A stretch of DNA of 10,154 bases from Hydrogenophilales bacterium RIFOXYD1_FULL_62_11 (GCA_001802655.1 MGZO01000124.1:1-10154); one strand, 5' to 3'. Positions 1 through 6,746 are shown, numbered from the stretch's first letter. Notes: generated by a model not told the origin, from the sequence alone. Made by a program: numbers and translations.

Positions 1-373
1 GCAGCTTGATCTTGACCACCATCACGTCGTCGGCGCGTTTTTCGAGCTTTTCCACCCGGCACGGCAGCGTCTTGACTACGATGTCTTTCGCTGCGCCAAT
101 TTCCTTGGCCTCGATCACCATGTCGGTCAGGGGCTTGGCACGGCAGAACAGGGCGCGTCCCTGCGCTTTTTCTTCGTCCTTCAGGGCGTTGGGCGAGTGC
201 TTGCCGTAGTCGAGTTCACCCGCCAGCACCTTGCCCTTGCATGCGCCGCAGGCACCGTTGCGGCAGCCGTAGGGCAGCGCAAAACCTTCACGCAGCGCCG
301 CTTCGAGAATGGTCTCGTCATCGTTGACGGTGAACTGGTGCCCGCTGGGCTGGATGGTGACTTGATGCGGCAT
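1..373 (-). CDS. CDP-6-deoxy-delta-3,4-glucoseen reductase-like ferredoxin/flavin oxidoreductase, N-terminal part
   Basis: The gene starts with ATG at 373 and runs off the left edge, so only about 124 residues are visible. Residues 1-90 form a plant-type [2Fe-2S] ferredoxin domain. The cluster cysteines are visible as Cys37, Cys42 and Cys45 (in YGCRNGACGACKG) and Cys77 (in LFCRAKP). From about residue 98 the chain (VVKTLPCRVEKLEK) looks like the start of the FAD-binding domain of the ferredoxin-NADP reductase superfamily. This layout, ferredoxin first and then FAD and NAD domains, is typical of proteins annotated as CDP-6-deoxy-delta-3,4-glucoseen reductase (AscD-like) and of reductase subunits of oxygenases. 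Such a protein would pass electrons from NAD(P)H through FAD to the iron-sulfur centre in the cytoplasm. No deoxysugar genes are nearby, so the sugar-specific name is only a family label. It is divergent from the SDR gene, with 95 bases between the starts. Confidence 0.85.
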   Translation of the reverse strand, partial: MPHQVTIQPSGHQFTVNDDETILEAALREGFALPYGCRNGACGACKGKVLAGELDYGKHSPNALKDEEKAQGRALFCRAKPLTDMVIEAKEIGAAKDIVVKTLPCRVEKLEKRADDVMVVKIKL

Positions 374-407
374 GATGTGCGTTTAGAATGCGGTGGCAAA
401 GCGGCGA

Positions 408-436
408 ATTATCGCCCGGGTGGATGGGGTTTTCAC
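408..436 (-). promoter_or_regulatory. Candidate sigma-70 promoter for the ferredoxin reductase gene
   Basis: Read on the minus strand, GTGAAA (431-436) and GATAAT (408-413) are separated by exactly 17 bases. They match 4/6 and 5/6 of the -35 and -10 consensus. Transcription would begin near 401 and leave a leader of roughly 27 bases before the ATG at 373. No clear Shine-Dalgarno is visible in that leader. This is pattern evidence only. Confidence 0.35.
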
Positions 437-468
437 CCTTCCATGATTATGGTTACAGGCGGCTCACT

Positions 469-1374
469 ATGAAATCACTTCTGATTGTGGGGTTTGGCGA
501 TGTTGCCGGGCGTCTGGTGCGACGCTATGCCGGACAGGCGCGTTTTATCGGCCTGATCCGCCGTCCCGAGCGTGCAGCCGAGCTGCGCGCACTCGGCGTC
601 ACACCTTATGTCGGCGACCTTGATACCCCTGCCAGCCTGCGCCGGCTGCCGCGTGTCGATGGAGTGTTGCACCTGGCTCCGCCGCCCGCCGCAGGCAACG
701 ACGATCCGCGCACCCGTCATCTGCTGCACGCCCTGCTGCGTCACGGCAAACCGGGTGCGCTGGTCTACATCAGCACCAGTGGCGTCTATGGCGATTGCGG
801 CGGCAACTGGGTCGCCGAGACGCGCCCGGTGGCGCCGGTCAACGGCCGTGCCGTGCGGCGGGTCGATGCCGAGCGCCAGTTGCGAACCTGGGGCGAAACC
901 TTTGGCGTGCAGGTCAGCATTTTGCGCGCGCCCGGCATTTATGCGGCCGACCGCCTGCCGCTCGACCGCATCAAGCGCGGCACTCCGGCGCTGATTGCGG
1001 CGGACGACAGCTACACCAACCATATCCACGCCGACGATCTGGCGCGGCTGACGTGGGCCGCCTTGTTTCGCGGCCGCGCGCAGCGCATCTATCATGCGGT
1101 CGACGCGCATCCGCTGAAAATGGGCGACTGGTTCGATAGCTGTGCCGATGCGTTTAACCTGCCGCGCCCGCCGCGGGTGAATCGGGCGCAAGCCGAAACC
1201 GTGCTGTCGGAAGCGCTGTTGTCGTTTTTGCGCGAGTCGCGCCAGTTGTCGAATCAGCGCACCATGCGCGAATTGCGCCTGAAATACCGCTACCCGACTT
1301 CGGATGATCTGCTGAGGGAAATCAGACAGGAGCCGGAAAAAAAGCATCAGCCCGGCCAGATCGCGCTCTTTTGA
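469..1374 (+). CDS. Atypical SDR-family NAD(P)-binding protein (YeeZ-like epimerase/dehydratase fold)
   Basis: This 301-residue Rossmann-fold protein has the dinucleotide-binding loop GFGDVAG at residues 8-14 straight after the first strand. Later it shows the extended-SDR landmarks: HLAPPP (68-73), the fourth-strand motif YISTSGVYGD (100-109), a RAPGIY segment, and NHIHADDLA before the C-terminal substrate domain. The usual YxxxK catalytic pair is not where it is expected: the corresponding region reads RAVRRVDAE. That places it with atypical SDRs such as YeeZ, whose reaction is not established. An in-frame ATG exists at 388, but the 27 residues it adds are not family-like, so the ATG at 469 is preferred; it follows a weak AGGCGG. 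The substrate cannot be named. The gene stands alone on this strand, divergent from the ferredoxin reductase. A small hairpin sits on its stop codon. Confidence 0.85.
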   Translation: MKSLLIVGFGDVAGRLVRRYAGQARFIGLIRRPERAAELRALGVTPYVGDLDTPASLRRLPRVDGVLHLAPPPAAGNDDPRTRHLLHALLRHGKPGALVYISTSGVYGDCGGNWVAETRPVAPVNGRAVRRVDAERQLRTWGETFGVQVSILRAPGIYAADRLPLDRIKRGTPALIAADDSYTNHIHADDLARLTWAALFRGRAQRIYHAVDAHPLKMGDWFDSCADAFNLPRPPRVNRAQAETVLSEALLSFLRESRQLSNQRTMRELRLKYRYPTSDDLLREIRQEPEKKHQPGQIALF

Positions 1375-1378
1375 GCGC
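1363..1378 (+). repeat. Perfect hairpin over the SDR stop codon
   Basis: GCGCTC (1363-1368) and GAGCGC (1373-1378) form a 6-bp perfect stem with a TTTT loop, and the TGA stop at 1372-1374 lies inside it. No T-run follows, so it is not a canonical intrinsic terminator. It could slow transcription or protect the 3' end of the mRNA. Confidence 0.35.
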
Positions 1379-1489
1379 CCCACCAGGTGGTGACCGGCCC
1401 GCCGCAATCGTGACAGCCGGGTACGCATTCAAACGTTGCAATCAAGATGAGGGATCTTCGGGCGGACGGGTCCATTCGCCCGCAGCGTG

Positions 1490-1518
1490 TTGAGTATGCA
1501 CATGATGATAATTATCAT
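1490..1518 (+). promoter_or_regulatory. Sigma-70-type promoter
   Basis: TTGAGT (1490-1495; 4/6 of the -35 consensus) and TATCAT (1513-1518; 5/6 of the -10 consensus) lie exactly 17 bases apart. Transcription would start near 1525 toward the winged-helix gene. The Fur-like operator lies directly over the spacer and the -10 element. Confidence 0.5.
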
Positions 1519-1519
1519 G
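1501..1519 (+). promoter_or_regulatory. Fur box
   Basis: The 19-mer catgatgataattatcatg matches 14 of 19 positions of the classical Fur box GATAATGATAATCATTATC. It contains a 14-bp perfect palindrome (1505-1518). It covers the -10 element and part of the spacer of the promoter above, where Fur-iron binding would block RNA polymerase. The inferred outcome is expression when iron is scarce. Other metal-dependent regulators of the Fur family could use a similar site. Confidence 0.6.
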
Positions 1520-1818
1520 TTGTTATATGGTATGACTCCGGAGCCAGTGACAAAGCGGTTCGCCCGCGCTCTGTTCGTTGCCGTTTTCTGGCGGCGCGAG
1601 CCTGTGTAGCGAATTCCGTCCGCAATGATTTTATTGCCTACTTGTGTGTCGATGACGCTGGTTGCGCTGATTGGGTAGTTGACTCATCAGGCAAACGCGC
1701 CGATCAAGCGGTTACTGCTCGACTTGAGCGTGATTTTGAAACGATTGCATTTCCGTGCGGTCAATCACGCACCAGGCCATCAGCTACCCGGCCACCCCAC
1801 CTTGAATAAGGCGTAGAT

Positions 1819-2064
1819 ATGCAAGCAATTCTGAAATACATGAAAGAACGCGGTGAGCAGCTCGATACCGAGATCGCTGCAGCGACACGCATCCCGTTGG
1901 CAGACGTACGCGTTTATCTGACTGAATTGTCAAAGAAGGGCGATGTCATCGTGTGCCACTCCACCCGATTCATCAAGGGCAAGAAATGTGAGGGGATGCT
2001 GTGCCGGATCGCAGGTTACACCCCGGCCGCCAGCCCCGGCAGAAAGCCCAAAGCCAAGGACTAG
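1819..2064 (+). CDS. Small winged-helix DNA-binding protein with three cysteines
   Basis: This 81-residue protein reads as a compact winged helix: helix 1 at about 2-11, a helix-turn-helix at about 15-39 (TEIAAATRIPLADVRVYLTE), then a beta wing (VIVCHSTRF ... GMLCRI) and a basic, proline-rich tail (PGRKPKAKD). An AAGG sits 7 bases before the ATG and supports the start. Cys46, Cys57 and Cys62 lie on the wing. With the Fur box upstream, this recalls FeoC-type iron-linked regulators, but no feoA/feoB is present and the cysteine spacing differs from FeoC, so that is only speculation. I recall similar short proteins in betaproteobacteria annotated as putative transcriptional regulators, without a known target. 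The gene is convergent with the SulP gene. Confidence 0.75.
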   Translation: MQAILKYMKERGEQLDTEIAAATRIPLADVRVYLTELSKKGDVIVCHSTRFIKGKKCEGMLCRIAGYTPAASPGRKPKAKD

Positions 2065-2079
2065 GCTTGGGTTTTGCAT

Positions 2080-2110
2080 GCCTGTGTGAACGCTTCAGGC
2101 TTTGTGACTT
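2080..2110 (+). terminator. Weak candidate terminator after the winged-helix gene
   Basis: GCCTG (2080-2084) pairs with CAGGC (2096-2100) around an 11-base loop that can itself pair TGAA with TTCA. TTTGTGACTT follows. The stem is short and the T-run is broken, so termination here would be inefficient at best. Confidence 0.25.
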
Positions 2111-2148
2111 GACGCGTCGGGTGGGCGATTCGCCTTTCAAGGGATGGG

Positions 2149-3798
2149 CTAGGGAGGGGCGTCCGCTTCAGCCGGCGAGTCCGTAATGCCTGCCAGCACA
2201 TCAAGCACGCTGACCGAGGCGTCCTGCTGCCCGAGTTTGTCCATCAGTCCGAACACCTTGAGTTTTTGCGCCAGTCGCGGATTCGCCTCGCATACGCGCA
2301 CGCGGATGTGGCGCTGCTGAAAGTGGCGCACCACGTCTGCCAGTGCATGCATGGCGGTGGCATCGGCAAACGGTACCCGTCCCAGCCTGAGAATCACCAC
2401 CTGCGCCTGGTCGTGCAACCCCGCCAGGGTACGCTCGAAGGTGGCGGCGGCGCCGAAGAACAAGGGGCCGTCGATAGAATAGATCTGTACCCCGGGCGGC
2501 ACGCCGACCGGACACAGCGCGGCCAGGCTGGCTTCGCTCTCGCTCTCGATCTGCACGGTTTCACTCATGCGCTTCATGAACAGCAGCGCGGCCAGCAGCA
2601 CGCCGACGTTGACCGCGATCACCAGGTCGGCGAACACCGTGAGCAGGAAGGTGATGAGCAGCAGCGCCTTGTCGTTGACCGGCGCATGGCGCAGCAGGTC
2701 GGTGAAATGGCGCACCTCGCTCATGTTCCACGCCACCACGAACAGGATCGCGGCCAGCGCGGCGAGCGGGATGTGTGCCGCCAGCGGCGCCAGCGCGACG
2801 ATCACCGCGAGCAGCACCAGTGCGTGAACAATGCTGGCGAGTGGGCTGTCGCCGCCGTTGCGGATGTTGGTGGCGGTGCGCGCGATGGCGCCGGTCGATG
2901 CGAATCCACCGAACAGGGGCGTGGCGATATTGGCAATGCCCTGGCCGACCAGTTCCTGGTTGGGGTCGTGGCGGGTGCCGATCATGCCATCGGCGACCAC
3001 CGCGCACAGCAGCGATTCGATCGCGCCCAGCATGGCGATGGTGAAGGCGGGGCCAAGCAGTTCCAGCACGCGCGCGAATGTGACCTGCGGCAGGTGCAGT
3101 TCGGGCAGTCCGGCGGGAATGCCGCCGAACGCGCTGCCGATGGTGGCGACGCCGTCGAATTGCCAGTAGGCATGCGCCAGAGTGACGGCGAGCATGGCAA
3201 TGAGCGGGCTGGGGATGCGCCGGGTGAGTCGCGGTGCGATCACGACGATGGCGAGCGCGCCGACAGCGAGCAGGGTGGTGGGCAGGTCGAGGCCGGGCAT
3301 GACCTCGAACAGCGCCAACAGCTTTTCATGGAAATGCTGGCCGGAGGCGGCGGGTTGCAGGCCGAAAAAATCCTTCCACTGTCCGACGAAAATGATGACC
3401 GCGATGCCGGCGGTGAAGCCGGTGATCACCGGAGTGGGGATGAAGCGGATGATGCCGCCCAGCTTCACTAGTCCCATCGCCAACAGGATCAGTCCTGCCA
3501 TCAGGCTGGCAATCTGCAGGCCGTCGATGCCGTATTGGGCGGTGATGCCGGCCAGGATCACGATGAAGGCGCCGGTCGGCCCACTGATCGAGACACGTGA
3601 ACTGCCAAACAGGGCGGCAAGAACGCCAGCCACGATGCCGGTGTAGATACCCTGCTCAGGGCGCGCCCCACTGGCAATCGCAAACGCCATTGCCAGCGGC
3701 AACGCCACCACGCCGACTACGAGGCCGGCGCCGAGGTTGCGCATCAGATGACGCTGGTGGAACAGCCCGGCACGCCAGGATTCCAGGGCGGCGATCAT
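2149..3798 (-). CDS. SulP-family anion transporter with C-terminal STAS domain
   Basis: This 549-residue inner-membrane transporter of the SulP/SLC26 family carries the first-helix signature LPLAMAFAIASGARPEQGIY near residues 33-52, followed by the SGPTGAF segment. The NQELVGQGIANI motif precedes the later helices. A hydrophobic core ends at about residue 410. A cytoplasmic STAS domain follows at about 436-535 (IYSIDGPLFFGAA; the ADAT turn is near 478-481). The family carries sulfate, bicarbonate, C4-dicarboxylates or other anions, usually with Na+ or H+; DauA of E. coli and BicA of cyanobacteria are members. The substrate cannot be read from sequence alone. AAGGA lies 5 bases before the ATG. 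The gene begins 19 bases after the carbonic anhydrase stop, on the same strand, which favours bicarbonate or a related role. It is the last gene of the cluster and is convergent with the winged-helix gene. Confidence 0.9.
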   Translation of the reverse strand: MIAALESWRAGLFHQRHLMRNLGAGLVVGVVALPLAMAFAIASGARPEQGIYTGIVAGVLAALFGSSRVSISGPTGAFIVILAGITAQYGIDGLQIASLMAGLILLAMGLVKLGGIIRFIPTPVITGFTAGIAVIIFVGQWKDFFGLQPAASGQHFHEKLLALFEVMPGLDLPTTLLAVGALAIVVIAPRLTRRIPSPLIAMLAVTLAHAYWQFDGVATIGSAFGGIPAGLPELHLPQVTFARVLELLGPAFTIAMLGAIESLLCAVVADGMIGTRHDPNQELVGQGIANIATPLFGGFASTGAIARTATNIRNGGDSPLASIVHALVLLAVIVALAPLAAHIPLAALAAILFVVAWNMSEVRHFTDLLRHAPVNDKALLLITFLLTVFADLVIAVNVGVLLAALLFMKRMSETVQIESESEASLAALCPVGVPPGVQIYSIDGPLFFGAAATFERTLAGLHDQAQVVILRLGRVPFADATAMHALADVVRHFQQRHIRVRVCEANPRLAQKLKVFGLMDKLGQQDASVSVLDVLAGITDSPAEADAPP

Positions 3799-3817
3799 CT
3801 CAGTCCTTTAAATAAAA

Positions 3818-4378
3818 CTAAAACTCGTTACGGATGCGCTTGTAGCCCTTGACCAGTTCGTTGTTGGCGTGGGCCACGCTTTCAGAGAATCCGCTGGCAT
3901 CCGGCGTCACACGCTCGATGCCAGCCAGTTCCTCGTTTGAATGGATGTTCGCGGTGGAGGGGATGTAAAAGCCCGGGGGCACTTCGCAGCCTTCGACCAC
4001 CGAATTGTGGCGCACCACCGAGCCTGCGCCGACTACGCAGTTGAACAGCACCGAGTTGAAGCCGATGAACACGTTGTCGCCCACGGTGCAGGGGCCGTGC
4101 ACGATCGAGCGGTGGGCGATCGAGGAGCCCCGGCCAATGGTGACGCCGCCGCCGGCCTTGCAGTGGATCACCACGCCGTCCTGGATGTTGGAGTTGGCGC
4201 CGATGATGATGGCTTCCATCTCGCCGTTCTCGTCCACTTCGTCAGCGCGAATGACGGCATAGGGGCCGATGAACACATTTTCTTCGACGATGACCTTGCC
4301 GCACAGGATGGCGGTGGGGTCGACGAAGGCGCTGTCGTGAACGACGGGCAGGTGGCCGGAAGGATTGCGACGGATCAT
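3818..4378 (-). CDS. Gamma-class carbonic anhydrase (Cam-like, left-handed beta-helix)
   Basis: This 186-residue hexapeptide-repeat protein would interconvert CO2 and bicarbonate as a trimer with metal at the subunit interfaces. The metal ligands are visible as His72 (VVIHC), His89 and His94 (AHRSIVHG). Arg44, Asp46, Asn64, Gln66 and Asp67 match the conserved active-site set of Methanosarcina Cam (Arg59, Asp61, Asn73, Gln75, Asp76). Glu47 lies at the position of proton-shuttle Glu62. The C-terminal helix region (GFYIPSTANIHSNEE ... LVKGYKRI) resembles Cam more than the shorter YrdA/CamH proteins. The acidic loop after His81 of Cam is missing, and the residue matching Glu84 is Ala75. The ATG at 4376-4378 overlaps the upstream transporter's TGA (ATGA), indicating translational coupling. 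A longer frame from 4450 would only read through the transporter's tail. No signal peptide is seen, so it is cytoplasmic. Confidence 0.92.
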   Translation of the reverse strand: MIRRNPSGHLPVVHDSAFVDPTAILCGKVIVEENVFIGPYAVIRADEVDENGEMEAIIIGANSNIQDGVVIHCKAGGGVTIGRGSSIAHRSIVHGPCTVGDNVFIGFNSVLFNCVVGAGSVVRHNSVVEGCEVPPGFYIPSTANIHSNEELAGIERVTPDASGFSESVAHANNELVKGYKRIRNEF

Positions 4379-6177
4379 GATGTGCGGGCCTCGCCATTGG
4401 GAAGATGGGTTTGACAGACGGGGAATGCGCGTACCGGGCAGTTGCGGCAAATCTCGTTGTCGAGCTTGGCATAAATGACCGACATCGGGCGGGTCTGCGC
4501 CGGGAACAGGTTTTCCTCGCCGATGTCGTCCATGAAGTTCCCGCGCTTCAGGGTTTCATGGAGACTGTCCTTCATTCGGTAGAAATACAGCTTGCCGCCG
4601 ATCTTGCGGCGCTGGCGTGCTGCCTCGGCCAGAAACTCCGCGCCGGCCAGATCGACGAAATTGATGCCGCTGGCCATGATCACCAGGTGCTTGCGCTCAG
4701 GTTCGTTCTCTTCCAGTACCTGCAGCTGCTGTTGCAAATGCGCGACCGCACCGAAGAAGATCGAGCCGTTGAGGCGCATCATCTTGACCTGCGGGCATTC
4801 CTTGCGCCCCTCCAGCGGGCCGTAGTGGTAGTTAGTCGGATCGGGATCGGGCAGTACGGGCTCCAGCATGGGCCGCGAGGTGCGGTACAGGTAGAAAATC
4901 AGCGACAGCGCGATGCCGAAGAAAATGCCTTTTTCCAGGTCGATCAGGGTGCCGATCAGGGTGACCCACAGCACGATGGTTTCCTGCTTGTTGATTTTGG
5001 GCAGCAGGCTGATGTGGTGGAAGTCGATCAGACCCCAGGCCACGAGGAACAGGATGCCGGCCATCGCCGCATTCGGCAGGTAGGCGGCCAGAGGGGCCAC
5101 CAGCAGCAGGATCACCACCAGGAACAGCGAGGCGAACACGGCTGCCAGGGGCGTGCGCGCACCGGCAGCGTAGTTGACACCGCTACGGTTGAACGAGCCG
5201 CTGGAGGCGTAACTGGAGAAGAAACTGCCGACCAGGTTCGACAGGCCCTGGCCGACGAATTCCTGGTTGCCGTCGATGTGCTGGCCGGATTTGGTGGCGA
5301 TGGCGCGCGAGATCGAGACAGCCTCGGTCAGCGCCAGCATGGTAATGATGAGCGCAGGGAACAGCATCTGTTCCAGCGCGCCGAAAGAGAAATCGGGCGC
5401 CGACAGTGGCGGCAGGCCCGAGGGTAAGGCGCCAACGGTCTTGATGTGGGTGACGTCCACGCCGTATTGCCAATTCAGGAACAGCGCCAGGAAACTGCCC
5501 ACCAGCATGGCGGCAATCATGTAGGGAAACCTGGGGAAGAAACGCTTGACCAGAATGCCCGAGATCAGCGTGGTGGCGGCCACCGCCGTGACGTAGGGGT
5601 CGATGTCGCCAATGTGCTGGGCGAACAGCGACAACGTCTCGAAGAAGGGAGTGCCGCGCGGAATCTCCAGGCCGAAGAAGTTCTTGATCTGGCTGCCTGC
5701 GATGAGCATCGCTGCGCCTGCGGTAAAGCCGATCACCACGGTGTGGGAAATGAAATTGACCAGCACCCCCATGCGCGCCAGCCCGAGAATGAGCTGGAAT
5801 ACCCCTGTCATGAAGGTCAGAGTCAGTACCAGGCTGATGAATTCCGGCGAGCCGGGCGTGGCGAACGGGCTGACCGATGCGAACACGGCGATGGAAATCG
5901 CGGTGGTGGGGCCGGATACCAGATGCCAGGACGAACCCCACAGCGCGCCGATGATGGCGGGCACCATGGCCGCATAGAGGCCGTATTCCGGCGGCAGGCC
6001 GGCGATGGTCGCGAAGGCGACCCCCTGCGGCAACACGATGAGCGCGCCGGTGAGACCGGCCATCGCGTCGGTGCGCGCAGTACCGGCATCGACTGTCGGC
6101 CACCAGCGTAAAAAGGGAAAGAGCTTGTAGACCCAGAGCGGGCAAAACTGGGCGAATTTGGCAAGAGTATTGGACAT
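4375..6177 (-). CDS. SulP-family anion transporter with STAS domain and cysteine-rich tail
   Basis: This 600-residue inner-membrane protein shows the SulP signature VLPQGVAFATIAGLPPEYGLY at about residues 48-68, then SGPTTAISI and the motif NQEFVGQGLSNLVGSFF. Membrane helices end near residue 435 and a STAS domain spans about 463-560 (NGSIFFGAVAHL; FVDLAGAE). After the STAS domain the chain ends in CRNCPVRAFPVC: Cys577, Cys580 and Cys588 in a CxxCx7C arrangement that could bind metal or act as a thiol switch. It differs clearly from the SulP protein two genes downstream, so the pair is not a recent duplication. The coupled carbonic anhydrase suggests bicarbonate as cargo, but sulfate cannot be excluded. 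No Shine-Dalgarno is visible before the ATG. A TAAAAT (6187-6192, minus) lies only 9 bases upstream of the start. Confidence 0.9.
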   Translation of the reverse strand: MSNTLAKFAQFCPLWVYKLFPFLRWWPTVDAGTARTDAMAGLTGALIVLPQGVAFATIAGLPPEYGLYAAMVPAIIGALWGSSWHLVSGPTTAISIAVFASVSPFATPGSPEFISLVLTLTFMTGVFQLILGLARMGVLVNFISHTVVIGFTAGAAMLIAGSQIKNFFGLEIPRGTPFFETLSLFAQHIGDIDPYVTAVAATTLISGILVKRFFPRFPYMIAAMLVGSFLALFLNWQYGVDVTHIKTVGALPSGLPPLSAPDFSFGALEQMLFPALIITMLALTEAVSISRAIATKSGQHIDGNQEFVGQGLSNLVGSFFSSYASSGSFNRSGVNYAAGARTPLAAVFASLFLVVILLLVAPLAAYLPNAAMAGILFLVAWGLIDFHHISLLPKINKQETIVLWVTLIGTLIDLEKGIFFGIALSLIFYLYRTSRPMLEPVLPDPDPTNYHYGPLEGRKECPQVKMMRLNGSIFFGAVAHLQQQLQVLEENEPERKHLVIMASGINFVDLAGAEFLAEAARQRRKIGGKLYFYRMKDSLHETLKRGNFMDDIGEENLFPAQTRPMSVIYAKLDNEICRNCPVRAFPVCQTHLPNGEARTS

Positions 6178-6257
6178 AGTGCGCGCATTTTAATGCATTC
6201 GTGCCCGATGACCCAAGGCGCCAACCGCCCGAAAAGCCTGATTCAGCCTGTCCCCAC

Positions 6258-6665
6258 CTACGGTTCGGTCTTGCCGGGGAGCGTGAGAATGGTGGCGGGT
6301 GTATCTGATTTATTGCGTTGCGCGAGCAGGAGCAAAGCCTGATGAAACTCGCCCGGCAGGCGCTTCATGGTTTCAGCCGCCTGCGGCAGGTAATACACCA
6401 GTTCGAACGGCACGCGTTCGTCGAGTGCGGAGCGCGTCTGCGGCTTGAAATGCTGCCAGGCCAGTTCCACCCATGCCTTGTTCTGGCTATCGACAAAAAT
6501 GAACTCGTCGGCATCGAGTACCGCCATGTACTGCATCGAACGGATTGGCACGAACAGGCAGTTTCCAGCGCGCGCCAGCAGGGTGTGCGCAAGGTTGTAA
6601 GTGACGGCAGGCAGAAAGTCGGGTAGCCGTGCGATTTCCTCATCGCGATAAAAGCGTTCTTCCAT
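6258..6665 (-). CDS. Conserved-looking hypothetical protein, 135 residues
   Basis: I do not recognise this family. The chain looks globular and cytoplasmic, with no signal peptide or membrane helix. It has a mixed alpha/beta pattern: strand-like stretches such as NCLFVPI, YMAVLDADEFIFVD and FELVYYLP, and a helical segment near the C-terminus (EFHQALLLLAQ). There are no cysteine pairs or obvious catalytic motifs. The amino-acid composition is balanced, unlike the antisense frames of this window, which supports a real gene. It lies on the same strand as the SulP/carbonic anhydrase genes, 80 bases before the first transporter, so it could be the first gene of that unit or stand alone. It is divergent from the thioredoxin gene, with 81 bases between starts. 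Confidence 0.65.
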   Translation of the reverse strand: MEERFYRDEEIARLPDFLPAVTYNLAHTLLARAGNCLFVPIRSMQYMAVLDADEFIFVDSQNKAWVELAWQHFKPQTRSALDERVPFELVYYLPQAAETMKRLPGEFHQALLLLAQRNKSDTPATILTLPGKTEP

Positions 6666-6746
6666 GATGCAACGTTAGCAGGCTTGGCAAAACTTTGGGA
6701 GGCCGGGTTTGAGGCAAAATGGCGGCACATTCCGAAAGACCGATCC

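Larger units (their letters stand above)
1375..1818. other. Stretch without a convincing gene, holding a Fur-type promoter
   Basis: No reading frame here resembles a known protein, and the base composition is visibly more AT-rich than its neighbours. An open frame of 120 codons (1447-1809, plus) passes through the Fur box and promoter, has no recognisable domain and is rich in Arg, Asp and Ala, so it is probably fortuitous. A short frame from ATG 1532 to the stop at 1609 starts like a hydrophobic or signal-like segment (RFARALFVAVF) and then stops. That would fit a decayed small membrane protein. The promoter at 1490-1518 would make a leader of about 290 bases before the winged-helix gene. 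The alternatives are a long 5' UTR, a small RNA or a broken gene. Confidence 0.5.

Noticed and set aside
475..1428. Open frame of 317 codons on the minus strand opposite the SDR gene
   Set aside because: Antisense shadow: the plus-strand product has clear SDR motifs, while this one has none and is overloaded with Arg, Gln and Ala.
1447..1809. Plus-strand frame of 120 codons before the winged-helix gene
   Set aside because: Runs through the promoter and Fur box, has no later Met start and no domain. Not listed as a gene, though a small protein cannot be fully excluded.
2266..3471. Open frame of 401 codons on the plus strand opposite the second SulP gene
   Set aside because: Very rich in Gly, Gln, Asp, Arg and His with no domain pattern; it is the shadow of the transporter's hydrophobic codons.
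4379..4450. Longer N-terminus for the carbonic anhydrase from an upstream ATG at 4450
   Set aside because: It would lie wholly within the transporter's coding tail. The ATG at 4378 matches the family N-terminus and gives the classic ATGA coupling.
4405..5427. Open frame of 340 codons on the plus strand opposite the first SulP gene
   Set aside because: Same shadow composition; the minus-strand SulP motifs are decisive.
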